A stretch of DNA of 40,280 nt from Cryomorphaceae bacterium (GCA_003565555.1 PXBH01000029.1:1-40280); one strand, 5' to 3'. Numbered from the stretch's first letter, positions 1 to 9,047 are shown. Numbers and translations: made by a program. The notes: a model not told the origin generated them from the letters alone.

Positions 1-36
1 AAAAAAAAAAAAAAAAGCCGTTCGAAATGAACGACT
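1..36 (-). terminator. Rho-independent terminator of tRNA-Lys
   Basis: Read on the minus strand, a 7-bp stem (GTCGTTC paired with GAACGGC, one G-T wobble) with a 5-nt loop is followed by a run of 16 T. It lies 8 nt past the tRNA-Lys 3' end. The five T at 36-40 on the plus strand would let it act on the other strand too. Confidence 0.85.
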
Positions 37-43
37 TTTTCGG

Positions 44-116
44 TGATCCCGCTGGGGCTCGAACCCAGGACCCACGCCTTAAAAGGGCGTTGCTCTACCA
101 GCTGAGCTACGGAATC
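44..116 (-). tRNA. tRNA-Lys, anticodon TTT
   Basis: This 73-nt cloverleaf has the acceptor stem GATTCCG/CGGGATC (one T-G wobble), D stem GCTC/GAGC, anticodon stem ACGCC/GGCGT with loop CTTTTAA (anticodon TTT), and T arm CCTGG-GTTCGAG-CCCAG. The discriminator base is A and CCA is not encoded (next bases CCG). A canonical Bacteroidota promoter lies upstream and a terminator downstream, so it looks like a single-gene unit. Confidence 0.97.
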
Positions 117-140
117 AATATCTCTCCGGAAATGCGGGTG

Positions 141-171
141 CAAATATACGGGCTCTCTTTTATTTGGCAAA
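141..171 (-). promoter_or_regulatory. Promoter of tRNA-Lys (TTTG-N19-TATATTTG)
   Basis: On the minus strand TTTG (171-168) is followed after exactly 19 nt by TATATTTG (148-141). This matches the -33/-7 consensus of the primary sigma factor in Bacteroidota. The predicted start lies about 20 nt before the tRNA 5' end. Confidence 0.85.
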
Positions 172-321
172 GGAAAAAAATGAACAAGTTTTTTTGAAGA
201 AAAACTCCGCCTTTGAATTCGTAATAATAACATTTTACAACCGCAAAGGTTCTGCACGAATGAACCGCATTTTCTTCTGAGGTTTCACGCGGTTCTCCCA
301 ACAAGATAACCCCTTTTGCGT

Positions 322-329
322 TATTTTCG
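322..329 (+). promoter_or_regulatory. -7 box of the metallophosphoesterase gene
   Basis: TATTTTCG fits TAnnTT(T/C)G and ends 15 nt before the ATG at 345, giving a leader of roughly 10-13 nt. No TTTG lies 18-20 nt upstream. Confidence 0.45.
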
Positions 330-344
330 CGACAATTACCTGCT

Positions 345-1616
345 ATGCGCACCATCCTTCCTTTTATCATATTCATACTCATATTTATCGCTATTGACCT
401 CTACGCCTACAAAGCATTGCGGCTTCCGGTGTCGGGGTGGTCAAATCCACTTTGGAAAAATGCGGCATACGGCGTGTACTGGCTGAGCTCCGTGCTTGTC
501 TATGTCTTTATCGCGGTAGCGGTATATCGCTACAACCGCGGACAAGATGTGGCCGATTACTACTTTTTCTTCATGAGTTTCGGACTGCTGATGTTGGTTT
601 TTATGCCCAAGCTGGTAGTCGCCTTTTTTCATCTTTTCGATGACTTGATTCACCTGTTCAAAAAAGTCGCCACGCATTTCGTGCGCACTACCTCACCCGA
701 CACTCCCGCAGGCGAAGGCATCACGCGGTGGCAATTTCTTACGCGCATCGGTTGGGTCTTGGCGGCCCTGCCCTTTTTGGGCATCATTTACGGAATCAGC
801 AGCGGGAGGTACCGCTTTCGTACGGTGTCTCGAAAACTGAACTTCGCCCACCTGCCCGATTGGGCCGACGGACTCCGCATCGTTCATATCAGCGACATTC
901 ACATCGGGAGCTTCTTTAACAACCACGAAGCCGTACGCAACGGCCTTGACAAGATCAACGCCTTAAAGCCGGACCTCATCCTCTTCACCGGTGATCTGGT
1001 AAACAACTACGCCAAAGAATTGGACGGCTGGGAGCCTCTGCTCGGAGGCCTAAAAGCCCGGCTGGGCAAGTACAGCGTGATGGGAAACCACGATTACGGC
1101 GACTACGTGAAATGGGACAACAAGGAAGAGCGGGATGCCAACATACAAGATCTCCACAAACGTCACGAAAAAATTGGCTTCAAGCTCTTGCTCAATGCGC
1201 ATGAAGCCATTGACCCCGAAAACCAAGGCACGCCGCTGGAAATCATAGGTGTGGAAAATTGGGGGCTTGGAGGATTCAGCAAATACGGAGATTTGAATAA
1301 AGCCCTTGAAGGCACTGCCGATGAGCGCTTTCAGGTATTGCTTTCCCACGATCCCTCACACTGGGATGCAGAGGTACGCGAAAAAACGAAGATAGACCTC
1401 ACCCTCGCCGGCCATACCCACGGCATGCAGTTCGGGGTAGAAATTCCCGGCTTTGTAAAGTGGAGCCCCGTGAAGTATCGGTATCCGCGCTGGGGCGGAC
1501 TGTACACCGAAGGTCGGCAGCACCTCTACGTAAACAGGGGCTTCGGCTATATCGGATTTCCCGGAAGAGTAGGTATGCCCCCCGAAATCACCCTGCTCGA
1601 GCTGCACAAATCGTGA
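345..1616 (+). CDS. Membrane-anchored metallophosphoesterase (YaeI-like)
   Basis: This 423-residue protein is a calcineurin-like phosphoesterase carried on an N-terminal membrane module. Hydrophobic segments are visible at about residues 3-22, 43-62, 75-95 and 134-150. The dimetal core then follows in the usual order: SDIHIG (D184, H186), GDLV (D217), GNHD (N248, H249), SHDP (H335) and GHTHG (H357, H359). All metal ligands are present, so it should be active on phosphoesters. The topology places the catalytic domain after the last segment, as in YaeI-type enzymes that act on lipid-linked or envelope phosphodiesters; the substrate cannot be read from sequence. The ATG follows a -7 box closely. 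The gene stands alone between two minus-strand tRNA units and ends at a strong bidirectional hairpin. Confidence 0.9.
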   Translation: MRTILPFIIFILIFIAIDLYAYKALRLPVSGWSNPLWKNAAYGVYWLSSVLVYVFIAVAVYRYNRGQDVADYYFFFMSFGLLMLVFMPKLVVAFFHLFDDLIHLFKKVATHFVRTTSPDTPAGEGITRWQFLTRIGWVLAALPFLGIIYGISSGRYRFRTVSRKLNFAHLPDWADGLRIVHISDIHIGSFFNNHEAVRNGLDKINALKPDLILFTGDLVNNYAKELDGWEPLLGGLKARLGKYSVMGNHDYGDYVKWDNKEERDANIQDLHKRHEKIGFKLLLNAHEAIDPENQGTPLEIIGVENWGLGGFSKYGDLNKALEGTADERFQVLLSHDPSHWDAEVREKTKIDLTLAGHTHGMQFGVEIPGFVKWSPVKYRYPRWGGLYTEGRQHLYVNRGFGYIGFPGRVGMPPEITLLELHKS

Positions 1617-1655
1617 ACGTGGAGCATATCCCGGAGAGAATAAGCCTGTATAAAT

Positions 1656-1693
1656 AAAAAAACCGCTGTTCATAAACGAACAGCGGTTTTTTT
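1656..1693. terminator. Bidirectional terminator between phosphoesterase and tRNA-Leu
   Basis: An 11-bp perfect stem (1661-1671 with 1678-1688, core CCGCTGTTC/GAACAGCGG) and a 6-nt loop are flanked by A-rich sequence on the left and a T run on the right. It can stop the plus-strand gene and the minus-strand tRNA-Leu transcript. Confidence 0.9.
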
Positions 1694-1697
1694 GGGG

Positions 1698-1780
1698 TGC
1701 CCGGGACTGGATTCGAACCAGCACGAGCGTAGCTCACCACCCCCTCAAGATGGCGTGTCTACCAATTTCACCACCCGGGC
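1698..1780 (-). tRNA. tRNA-Leu, anticodon GAG
   Basis: This 83-nt class II tRNA has a perfect 7-bp acceptor stem GCCCGGG/CCCGGGC, anticodon stem CCATC/GGTGG around loop TTGAGGG (anticodon GAG), a long variable arm with GAGC/GCTC pairing, and T loop TTCGAAT. The discriminator is A and CCA is not encoded. An alternative reading of the loop as TGA (Ser) is excluded because only the GAG register gives a 5-bp anticodon stem and T at position 33. Confidence 0.96.
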
Positions 1781-1793
1781 ATTTTTCGGAGTG

Positions 1794-1823
1794 CAAATGT
1801 AATCGAAAACTTCGTAAAACAAA
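1794..1823 (-). promoter_or_regulatory. Promoter of tRNA-Leu (TTTG-N18-TACATTTG)
   Basis: On the minus strand TTTG (1823-1820) is followed after 18 nt by TACATTTG (1801-1794), which ends 13 nt before the tRNA. It is the second tRNA promoter in the window that carries both boxes. Confidence 0.85.
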
Positions 1824-1911
1824 GATTCCGGATTGAAATTCGCCGAACTATCCGTCGCGGAGATTTTTCCCGAAAAAAATCAAACCGTGCGGGAAACTTT
1901 ACTCCTGCAAA

Positions 1912-3126
1912 TCAACGGACGAGATCGGCTGAGGTACGGAAATATTCCCTGAAAATCGGTTGACCGGGACGCTCGCCGTTTCGCCATAGATCGGCTATCC
2001 GGTAAAATCTGTTGGTGCAATGCTGTATGACCACACTCGGGCTGTGGCTCGAATTCACCCATGCTCCCTCGGGCCACCACGGAATGTTTTTGAATACGTA
2101 ATTGCCGTTGTTCATCAGCCATATCGTAGGCGACTCCTTGCTCGCAATTTGCGTGAAAAGACCGTCCACCTCCACCGTACTGCCGAAACTGCGAAATACC
2201 AATCCACCCTCATAGGGCGCATGCTCGAGGTGAAAATTCTCGATGGCAAAAAACTTGGCCGTGGTGCAGCGGTCAGCATCAAAAAATACCGCGCGGGCAT
2301 TAACCCAGCCTTCGGATATACAGTCAACAAGTCGCACACCCGTGCTTTGTAAAACTTTGAAGGAGGTACCTTCCGTGCCCTTCCTGTTGTACACCCGGCA
2401 GCTGCGCAGTACGGAATGGTTGCATTGAGAATTGTTGTAGCTCGTGCCGGGCCAGGCATTCTCCCGGGTATCGCTGTTCACTCCGCTGCGCAGCACAAAG
2501 CCGTCGTGAAAGGGATTGGTCACCAAGATGTGCTCGAGTGAGGTCATCAGACAAAACACGAGATCTACGGCGGCTTCACGTTGGGAGACGAATTCGATAT
2601 TGCGAATCACGGTATTGAAACTCGACCCGATAAAGATGCCCTTTCCCCCGCCCTCGATGCGGCCGAAATTCTCGATCAGGTACCGCGTTTTATTGTACAC
2701 CATGGCTTCTTCCTGATTTGCCGGAAGGCTATAGAATACGGGAATACCTCCGGAAGCACGGATCACCGCACCCTGCCCGTCAATGATCACCAAACTTCCC
2801 GTGCGCGGCAGGTGGAGGGTATCGCGGACCGTATACGTTCCCGGCGTGAAGCGGATGCGCTGCACCTTGCCTTCCCTCGTAAGCCCCCTGAATATGGCGG
2901 GAAGGTCATCGCCGGGGCGCACGGTGATGTCATGCGGGCTTTCTTTGGTCGGTTCCTTTTCGGGAAATGGGACCTCGCCCGGCGGATCGGCGGGAAGGGC
3001 TGTTTCTTTCGGCCCCGGTTCGGGTTCAAATTCGGATTGCGCATCTTTGTGCAAAGACATCCCGGCACAGGCGGCGACCGTCAAGGGCAAGGCGACCAAA
3101 ATGAAATAAAAAAATCGAACGCTCAT
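1912..3126 (-). CDS. Lipoprotein with right-handed beta-helix (pectate-lyase-like fold)
   Basis: The 404-residue protein starts at the ATG at 3126-3124, because the next 20 residues form a lipoprotein signal ending in the lipobox TVAAC (Cys21 lipidated). An in-frame ORF extends to 3246, but it lacks signal-peptide character and runs into the divergent gene. After an acidic, Pro/Glu-rich linker (about 25-65) come a pectate-lyase-like opening (GDDLPAIFRGL, IDGQGAVIR) and a long series of short repeats such as VIRNIEFVS, VLRSCRVYN and VRLVDCISEG, typical of parallel beta-helix carbohydrate-binding or lyase proteins. No specific catalytic set can be assigned. It is likely surface-exposed or periplasmic and acts on a polysaccharide; this is inference from the fold. 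Its start codon shares two bases with that of the divergent CoA-transferase gene. Confidence 0.8.
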   Translation of the reverse strand: MSVRFFYFILVALPLTVAACAGMSLHKDAQSEFEPEPGPKETALPADPPGEVPFPEKEPTKESPHDITVRPGDDLPAIFRGLTREGKVQRIRFTPGTYTVRDTLHLPRTGSLVIIDGQGAVIRASGGIPVFYSLPANQEEAMVYNKTRYLIENFGRIEGGGKGIFIGSSFNTVIRNIEFVSQREAAVDLVFCLMTSLEHILVTNPFHDGFVLRSGVNSDTRENAWPGTSYNNSQCNHSVLRSCRVYNRKGTEGTSFKVLQSTGVRLVDCISEGWVNARAVFFDADRCTTAKFFAIENFHLEHAPYEGGLVFRSFGSTVEVDGLFTQIASKESPTIWLMNNGNYVFKNIPWWPEGAWVNSSHSPSVVIQHCTNRFYRIADLWRNGERPGQPIFREYFRTSADLVR

Positions 3127-4204
3127 GAGGAATTTTTTTAAAGACCTAAAAATAATTGAGTTGGCTTCTGTATTGGCCGGACCCTCGGCGGGAATGTTTT
3201 TTGCCGAACTCGGCGCGGAAGTGGTAAAGGTAGAAAACAAACGCACCGGCGGCGATGCCGTGCGCGGCTGGCGGCTGCCCGATGAGACAAAGTCGGGACC
3301 TTCAGCATACTTCTGTGCGGTAAATTTCGGGAAAACCTACCTGCCGCTCGACCTCAAAGACCCTGCAGACAGGGAGTACTTAAATCGGCTGCTCACCGAT
3401 GCGGACATCGTATTGAGCAATTACCGTGAGGAGACGGCCCGCAAGCTGGGTTTGCGGTATGCCGACCTTACCGCAGTCAATCCGCGCGTGATTCACATCG
3501 GGCTGGACGGTTTCAGCGGAAGCGATAAAGCCGCCTATGACGTGGTATTGCAAGCCGAAACGGGCTGGATCTCCATGACGGGAGCTGACGCGGACCACCC
3601 GGCAAAGCTGCCGGTAGCCCTCATTGATATTTTGGCGGGGCACCAGATGAAGGAGGCCGCGCTCCTGGCCCTGATAAGCAGGGAAAGAACGGGCAAAGGA
3701 GCCGACATCCGTGTGAGCCTCGAAAAATCTTCCCTGGCCGCATTGGCGAATCAGGCGACGAATTACCTCATGTGCGGCCACGTGGCAAAACCCATCGGAA
3801 CCCTTCATCCCAATATCGCTCCTTACGGGGACAGTTTCATCACCGCCGACGGCAGGCGCACGGTAACTGCAGTAGGGAGCGACGCCCAATTTGAAAAGCT
3901 CTGCACCGTGCTGGGCATAAAGGATGCAGCATCTGACCCGCGCTTCAGGACCAATACGGACCGGACAAAAAACAGGGAAGCACTCACAGCAATTCTTGCC
4001 CCGGCATTTCTCAGGGCGGATGCGGCACATTGGGATTCGGCAATGAGCGCTGCGGGAGTTCCCTGCGGCACGGTACGCCGTCTCGATGAGGTTTTGGAAT
4101 CTGACGCAGCCCGGGAGATGCGTCTGGAGGATGAGATCGAAGGCCGAAAAGCCTCGCGGATCAGCGGGATCGGATTTTCGGTCAATTCCCTCGGGCCTTC
4201 CTGA
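3125..4204 (+). CDS. CaiB/BaiF-type class III CoA-transferase
   Basis: This 359-residue protein belongs to the family III CoA-transferases, which move CoA between carboxylic acids through an aspartyl-CoA thioester intermediate. It shows the family opening (ELASVLAGPSAGMFFAELGA), the GAEVVKVE strand, the AYDVVLQAETGWISMTG region and the catalytic aspartate in ALIDILAG (D168). It is somewhat short for the family (usually about 380-400), mainly near the C-terminus. ATG 3125 is the only plausible start: an in-frame TAA lies 16 nt upstream and the first conserved block begins at residue 8. The 3' end overlaps the convergent membrane-protein gene by 23 nt. The acyl substrate is not predictable. Confidence 0.88.
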   Translation: MRNFFKDLKIIELASVLAGPSAGMFFAELGAEVVKVENKRTGGDAVRGWRLPDETKSGPSAYFCAVNFGKTYLPLDLKDPADREYLNRLLTDADIVLSNYREETARKLGLRYADLTAVNPRVIHIGLDGFSGSDKAAYDVVLQAETGWISMTGADADHPAKLPVALIDILAGHQMKEAALLALISRERTGKGADIRVSLEKSSLAALANQATNYLMCGHVAKPIGTLHPNIAPYGDSFITADGRRTVTAVGSDAQFEKLCTVLGIKDAASDPRFRTNTDRTKNREALTAILAPAFLRADAAHWDSAMSAAGVPCGTVRRLDEVLESDAAREMRLEDEIEGRKASRISGIGFSVNSLGPS

Positions 4205-4748
4205 ATTGAGCTTTCATAAAGCGGAGTATCTCGGCCGTTTCGTTTGCATCGAGCTGCATGCCGAATCGCACGTAACGCCGGTTCGTCTTGAATCCGATCC
4301 TTTCACCGCCCAGTACCCACCATTGGTCCTCGTAGATGTAGGTGAAGGATTTCTCTGAAACAGGTACTTTCTCCGGTTCGCCGATTTCAGTCAGCTTATA
4401 GGTTGCGGTCTTCGCCGGACCGCCCGTTTTGCGGATGACGGTTACCTGCTCGGGACCGATATCAATTGCCTCGTACCCCCCTTTTCGGTAATGCCATACG
4501 CGGCTGATTTTCCACATAAAGTAGGCCCAAAACACGAGAAAAACTACCAGAAAAAGCTTCATTTCCCGATCATCGGTGTTCAGCAGTTCGTAAATGACGA
4601 CCGCTCCGCAAAAAAGCCAGGCAGCGATCCAGGCCGTAAGCGCAGTCACCTTCCACCGCTCGGAAACTCCCGAGATAACGATTTTTGCTCCGCTTTTTTC
4701 ATTGGAGATACGCACGCGTTCGCTGACTTGTTTGGTTTTTTGCTTCAT
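4182..4748 (-). CDS. Small membrane protein, function unknown
   Basis: The 188-residue protein has a basic N-terminal tail, two transmembrane helices (about 34-55 and 64-83) and a C-terminal beta-rich soluble part of about 100 residues. The tail region (VTVIRKTGGPAKTATYKL and following) resembles a PH-like or membrane-associated stress-domain pattern, but I do not recognise a family. Its ATG overlaps the bshA stop as ATGA (4748-4745), so it is translationally coupled to bshA and probably co-transcribed. The 3' end overlaps the convergent CoA-transferase gene by 23 nt. No role in bacillithiol metabolism is known for such a protein; any link is inference from coupling. Confidence 0.75.
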   Translation of the reverse strand: MKQKTKQVSERVRISNEKSGAKIVISGVSERWKVTALTAWIAAWLFCGAVVIYELLNTDDREMKLFLVVFLVFWAYFMWKISRVWHYRKGGYEAIDIGPEQVTVIRKTGGPAKTATYKLTEIGEPEKVPVSEKSFTYIYEDQWWVLGGERIGFKTNRRYVRFGMQLDANETAEILRFMKAQFRKARGN

Positions 4749-5890
4749 TCTTCCACGGCCTTTCTGTGCTTGTCCAGAACACGGTCGTAGAGCGCAGTGT
4801 ACAGGGGCAACACCTTTTTAATACTAAACACATCGGCCCTGCTTCGGGCCTGTTCTTTGAAGCGGTTCAGAACGGCATCCTGCTCCAGCATCGACACGGC
4901 ATAATCTGCCATCCCGTCCACATCGCCCACGGGGCTCAAAAACCCGGAGAACCCGTGTTCATTCACTTCAGGCAAGCCGCCGCGGTCTGAAGAGATTACC
5001 GGCACCCCGCAGGCCATGGCCTCCAATGCTGCAAGCCCGAAACTTTCAGACTCCGAAGGAAGCAGAAACAAATCAGAAATATTCAGCACCTCTTCCGGCT
5101 TTTTGAGCTTTCCGATAAAGAAGGTGTCTTCGCAGGTACCCAATTCTCGGCAGAGGAGTTCGCTGCGGTAGCGTTCGGGACCGTCACCTACCAAAAGCAG
5201 TTTGGCGGGAATTTTATCGGAGATTTTTTTGAAGACGCGTACCACATCTCCCACCCTTTTCACAGGTCTGAAGTTGCTGATGTGGGTAATGATGCGTTCT
5301 CCGTTCGGTGCATAAGCGGCCCTGAAATCCTTTTCGGGCTTCGGGAGGTAATGCTCCGGGCATATGAAATTCGCAATCACTTCGATCTCCCGCGTCACAC
5401 CGAAGTGGGCATAGGTATCTTTCTTCAGGCTTTGGGATACGGCAGTTACGGCATCGCTGTTGTTAATGGCAAAAGTAATGGCGGGCTCAAAGGAGGGATC
5501 GCGCCCCACCAGGGTAATATCTGTACCGTGCAGGGTGGTGATGAAAGGAATTTTGATCCCTTGCGACTCGAGGATGCGCTGAGCCATGTAAGCCGCAGAA
5601 GCATGCGGAATAGCGTAATGCACATGAAGGAGGTCAAGGCCTTCGTTTTTCACCACAGATACCAGCTTGCCCGCCAGCACAGTCTCGTATGGCGGGTACT
5701 CAAACAAGGGGTATTCTGAAACGATGACCTCGTGGTAAAACAGATTTGACGTAAAAGAGCCGAGCCTGACCGGCTGGCTGTAGGTGATAAAGTGCACCTG
5801 ATGTCCGCGTTCGGAAAGGGCTTTTCCCAGTTCGGTGGCCACCACGCCGCTTCCGCCGAATGTGGGATAGAGTACAATGCCTATTTTCAT
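4745..5890 (-). CDS. bshA: N-acetyl-alpha-D-glucosaminyl L-malate synthase BshA
   Basis: This 381-residue GT4 glycosyltransferase joins GlcNAc from UDP-GlcNAc to L-malate, the first step of bacillithiol synthesis. BshA-specific stretches are clear: GIVLYPTFGGSGVVATELGK at the N-terminus, HFITYSQPVRLG, EYPLFEYPPYE and LLHVHYAIPHA. The C-terminal domain has the GDGPER loop and the E-x7-E motif (E282, E290) in SESFGLAALEAMACGVP. The start is the ATG at 5890-5888 (MKIGIV) rather than an in-frame ATG 33 nt upstream, because BshA begins directly with this strand and a TATCTTCG box lies just ahead. Bacillithiol is known from Firmicutes and many Bacteroidota. bshB and bshC are not in the window. Confidence 0.93.
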   Translation of the reverse strand: MKIGIVLYPTFGGSGVVATELGKALSERGHQVHFITYSQPVRLGSFTSNLFYHEVIVSEYPLFEYPPYETVLAGKLVSVVKNEGLDLLHVHYAIPHASAAYMAQRILESQGIKIPFITTLHGTDITLVGRDPSFEPAITFAINNSDAVTAVSQSLKKDTYAHFGVTREIEVIANFICPEHYLPKPEKDFRAAYAPNGERIITHISNFRPVKRVGDVVRVFKKISDKIPAKLLLVGDGPERYRSELLCRELGTCEDTFFIGKLKKPEEVLNISDLFLLPSESESFGLAALEAMACGVPVISSDRGGLPEVNEHGFSGFLSPVGDVDGMADYAVSMLEQDAVLNRFKEQARSRADVFSIKKVLPLYTALYDRVLDKHRKAVEE

Positions 5891-5907
5891 AAAAAAAGTT
5901 GGAGGCA

Positions 5908-5915
5908 CGAAGATA
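5908..5915 (-). promoter_or_regulatory. -7 box of bshA
   Basis: TATCTTCG on the minus strand (5915-5908) matches TAnnTT(T/C)G and sits 17 nt before the bshA ATG. No -33 TTTG is found at the right distance. Confidence 0.5.
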
Positions 5916-6063
5916 GCAATCATTTACCGGTCGGGATCGCGCGGTGTTCTGCGCACCGAATTTCCAAAATATGTGAATTGCAAGGCCCAATACGCTCATT
6001 TCCCTGATGATTAATTAACTTCACCGCCTTTCTGCTGAATTAACAAGCAATCAAATTAACCCA

Positions 6064-9024
6064 ATGAGATTCAAAAGTTTATTTTTCATTGCGGCAGTTT
6101 CCGCAAGTTTCCTTTTCACCTCCTGTGCGGAGGACCAATCTGAGACCACCTACAGGTACAATTACGAATCAGTGGACAACGATCCGCTGGGCGCGAAGCT
6201 TTACACCCTTGAAAACGGGCTGAAAGTTTACATTTCGGAAAACCGTGAAGAACCACGTGTAGTGACCCAAATCGCCGTGCGGACGGGAAGCAAGCAAGAC
6301 CCCGCGGATGCCACGGGTCTCGCGCATTACCTGGAGCACATGCTCTTCAAAGGAAGTTCGCGCATGGGTACCAAAAACTGGGAAGAAGAAAAAGTACTTC
6401 TCCAAAAAATTTCAGACCTGTACGAAGTAAACCGCGCCACCGCCGACGACGAAGAGCGGAAGCGGATTTATGCGCAAATCGACAGCCTTTCGGGCATTGC
6501 CGCGGGATTTGCCATCAGCAATGAGTACGACAAGATGATTTCTTCCCTCGGCGCCAGGGGCACCAACGCTTATACTTCGAACGAACAGACGGTGTACATC
6601 AATGACATTCCCTCCAACGAGCTGGAGAAATGGGCCGCCATCGAGGCAGAACGTTTCAGCGAGCTGGTCCTACGCCTCTTTCACACCGAGCTTGAAGTGG
6701 TGTATGAAGAGTTCAACCGCGGGCAAGACAGCGACTTCAGGCTGGCTTACTACGCACTGATGGAGAACATTTTCCCCAACCACCAGTACGGCACACAGAC
6801 CACCATCGGAACGAGCGAACACCTGAAAGCCCCCTCGATGGAGAAAATTCACGAATACTTCCGCACCCATTACATCCCCAACAATATGGCCATCGTGCTC
6901 GCGGGAGATGTGAACCCCGACGACGCAGTGGATGTGATAAAAAAGTACTTCGGCGATTGGGCTCCGGGAGAGCTTCCCGAATTTGAGGCGCCGGAAGAGG
7001 CACCCATCACAGAGCCGATCGTGAAGGATGTGACGGGTGTAGATGCAGCGTTTGTCACCATCGGCTACCGCATGCCGGGCGTTAACGAAAGAGAGGCCCT
7101 CCTGATGAAGGTCACGGACGGCATCCTCAGCAACGGGCAGGCCGGATTGATCGACCTGAACTTGGTGCAAAAACAAAAAATTCTGTCGGGTTATTCCACA
7201 CCTTACACGATGCATGACTACTCGGTATTCAACCTTCAGGGCGTACCTCGCGGCGGTCAGAGCCCCGAAGAGGTAGCCGACCTGCTCCGCGGACAGCTCG
7301 ACTTGGTAAAGGCCGGCGACTTTCCCGATTGGATGGGGGAAGCCGTAATCAACGATATGAAGCTCAACGCCCTTCGAAGAACGGAAAGCAATTGGGCACG
7401 CGCGAGCCAAATGGTCAACGCCTTTGTGTATTTCCGCGATTGGGAAGACGTAGTGAATGAGTTTGACATCATGGATACTTTCACCAAAGATGACATCGTG
7501 GCCTTTGCCAATGAATGGTTCGGCGATAATTACGTGCAAATTAATAAGCGCACAGGCGCCAACATGGCTGTGAAAGTAGAAAAGCCGCAGATTACTCCCG
7601 TGAATATCGACCGCGAAACCAAATCTGCGTTCTACACCGCATGGGACTCCATCGAAAGCGGGAGACTCGAACCGCAATTTCTCGACTATGACGAGCTGAT
7701 CAAGACCAAAACCCTGAAAAGCGGTTTGGAATTTAACAGCATCAAAAATGAAAACAACGAGCTGTTCAGCCTTTATTATATCCTCGATATGGGTACCGAC
7801 AACGATCTCGAGGCGGGAATTGCAGTTTCTTACCTGCCCTACCTCGGGACGAACGAGTACACGGCTGAGGAACTTGCCCAAGAGATGTTCAAGTTGGGTG
7901 TGAGCTTCGATGTGTTCTCCTCACGCGACAGAACTTACGTCACCTTGCGCGGCCTGAATTCCTCTCTGGAAAAAGGCATGGAACTTTTCGAACACATCCT
8001 GGCCAATGTGGAGCCGGATGAAACCGCACTGAACGATATGGTGGACGGGATTCTCAAAAAGCGTTCGGATGCCTTGAAGAGCAAAGGTCAAATACTGAAC
8101 CGTGCCATGCTGAGCTACGCGCAGTACGGGCCTGAAAACCCTTTCAAGCACCAACTTTCGGAAGAAGAACTCCGCGCTTTAGATGCCGAAGCACTGACCG
8201 ACAAAATCAAAAGTATAACCGGGTTCAAGCACCATGTATTCTACTATGGTCCCGATGAGGCGGCGACGGCTATGAAGAAAATTGACACCTACCACAAAGT
8301 GGACGGAGACCTTCGCGAATACCCCGAGCCCAAAATTTTCGAAGAACTCCCCATCGACGATGACAATGTGTATTTCACCCACTTCGATATGGTGCAAAGT
8401 GAGATCATGCTCGTTTCGAAAGGACCCGTGTTCCAAAAAGGCTTGTTGGGGCCCGCGGGAGTGTACAATCAGTACTTCGGGAGCGGACTTTCCTCGATCG
8501 TTTTTCAGGAAATTCGCGAATCCAAAGCTTTGGCTTACTCCGCCTACAGCGTATTCACCTCGCCGGACCGCATCGATAAATCGCACTATGTGCGCGCATA
8601 CCTCGGTGCTCAGGTAGACAAGCTTCCCGAGGCCACCGATGCCATGCTGGAACTCATGGCAGAAATTCCGCGCTCCGACATCCAGTTTGAAGCCGCCCGG
8701 GAAGCAGCCATGAAGCAAATCGAGGCCAACAGAATCACGCGGGAATCGATCTTCTGGAGCTACCTTACCGCGAAAAGACGCGGACTGGATTACGACATCC
8801 GAAGGGAAAATTACGAGGCGCTCAAAACCATGACTTTTGAAGATCTGGAAGCCTTCTTCAACACCCATATTAAAGGCAACAAATACACCTATCTCGTGAT
8901 CGGTAACGAATCTATGGTAGCCCTTGACGCGCTGGAAAACCTCGGCCCCGTCCGAACCCTGACCCTCGAGGAGCTTTTCGGCTACGGACCGGAAGACGAG
9001 GAGGTGCTCAGTATGAAAAACTGA
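6064..9024 (+). CDS. M16 family zinc metalloprotease, lipoprotein
   Basis: The 986-residue protein has a lipoprotein signal (lipobox LFTSC, Cys21) and then a complete M16 core: the inverted zinc motif HYLEH (H88, E91, H92) and a downstream glutamate ligand in EVVYEEFNR (E216 by alignment with mitochondrial processing peptidase). A lysine- and glutamate-rich insertion of about 60 residues separates them, and a FEAPEEAPITEPI linker closes the first domain. The second half repeats the M16 fold without HxxEH, the usual inactive partner domain, so the single chain forms a complete clamshell. It is expected on the periplasmic side of a membrane, degrading peptides. The ATG is supported by the signal peptide. 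A weak box TAACTTCA lies about 40 nt upstream. A terminator follows. Confidence 0.93.
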   Translation: MRFKSLFFIAAVSASFLFTSCAEDQSETTYRYNYESVDNDPLGAKLYTLENGLKVYISENREEPRVVTQIAVRTGSKQDPADATGLAHYLEHMLFKGSSRMGTKNWEEEKVLLQKISDLYEVNRATADDEERKRIYAQIDSLSGIAAGFAISNEYDKMISSLGARGTNAYTSNEQTVYINDIPSNELEKWAAIEAERFSELVLRLFHTELEVVYEEFNRGQDSDFRLAYYALMENIFPNHQYGTQTTIGTSEHLKAPSMEKIHEYFRTHYIPNNMAIVLAGDVNPDDAVDVIKKYFGDWAPGELPEFEAPEEAPITEPIVKDVTGVDAAFVTIGYRMPGVNEREALLMKVTDGILSNGQAGLIDLNLVQKQKILSGYSTPYTMHDYSVFNLQGVPRGGQSPEEVADLLRGQLDLVKAGDFPDWMGEAVINDMKLNALRRTESNWARASQMVNAFVYFRDWEDVVNEFDIMDTFTKDDIVAFANEWFGDNYVQINKRTGANMAVKVEKPQITPVNIDRETKSAFYTAWDSIESGRLEPQFLDYDELIKTKTLKSGLEFNSIKNENNELFSLYYILDMGTDNDLEAGIAVSYLPYLGTNEYTAEELAQEMFKLGVSFDVFSSRDRTYVTLRGLNSSLEKGMELFEHILANVEPDETALNDMVDGILKKRSDALKSKGQILNRAMLSYAQYGPENPFKHQLSEEELRALDAEALTDKIKSITGFKHHVFYYGPDEAATAMKKIDTYHKVDGDLREYPEPKIFEELPIDDDNVYFTHFDMVQSEIMLVSKGPVFQKGLLGPAGVYNQYFGSGLSSIVFQEIRESKALAYSAYSVFTSPDRIDKSHYVRAYLGAQVDKLPEATDAMLELMAEIPRSDIQFEAAREAAMKQIEANRITRESIFWSYLTAKRRGLDYDIRRENYEALKTMTFEDLEAFFNTHIKGNKYTYLVIGNESMVALDALENLGPVRTLTLEELFGYGPEDEEVLSMKN

Positions 9025-9047
9025 TTTTAGAATTTTTCCCGCCATAC

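Noticed and set aside
3127-3246. Upstream extension of the beta-helix lipoprotein
   Set aside because: The extra 40 residues precede a complete lipoprotein signal and are antisense to the CoA-transferase N-terminus, so ATG 3126 is the start.
6670-7881. 403-codon minus-strand open frame
   Set aside because: It is antisense to the M16 protease, whose motifs are unambiguous. It has no signal peptide, motif or family pattern and arises from codon bias in the real gene.
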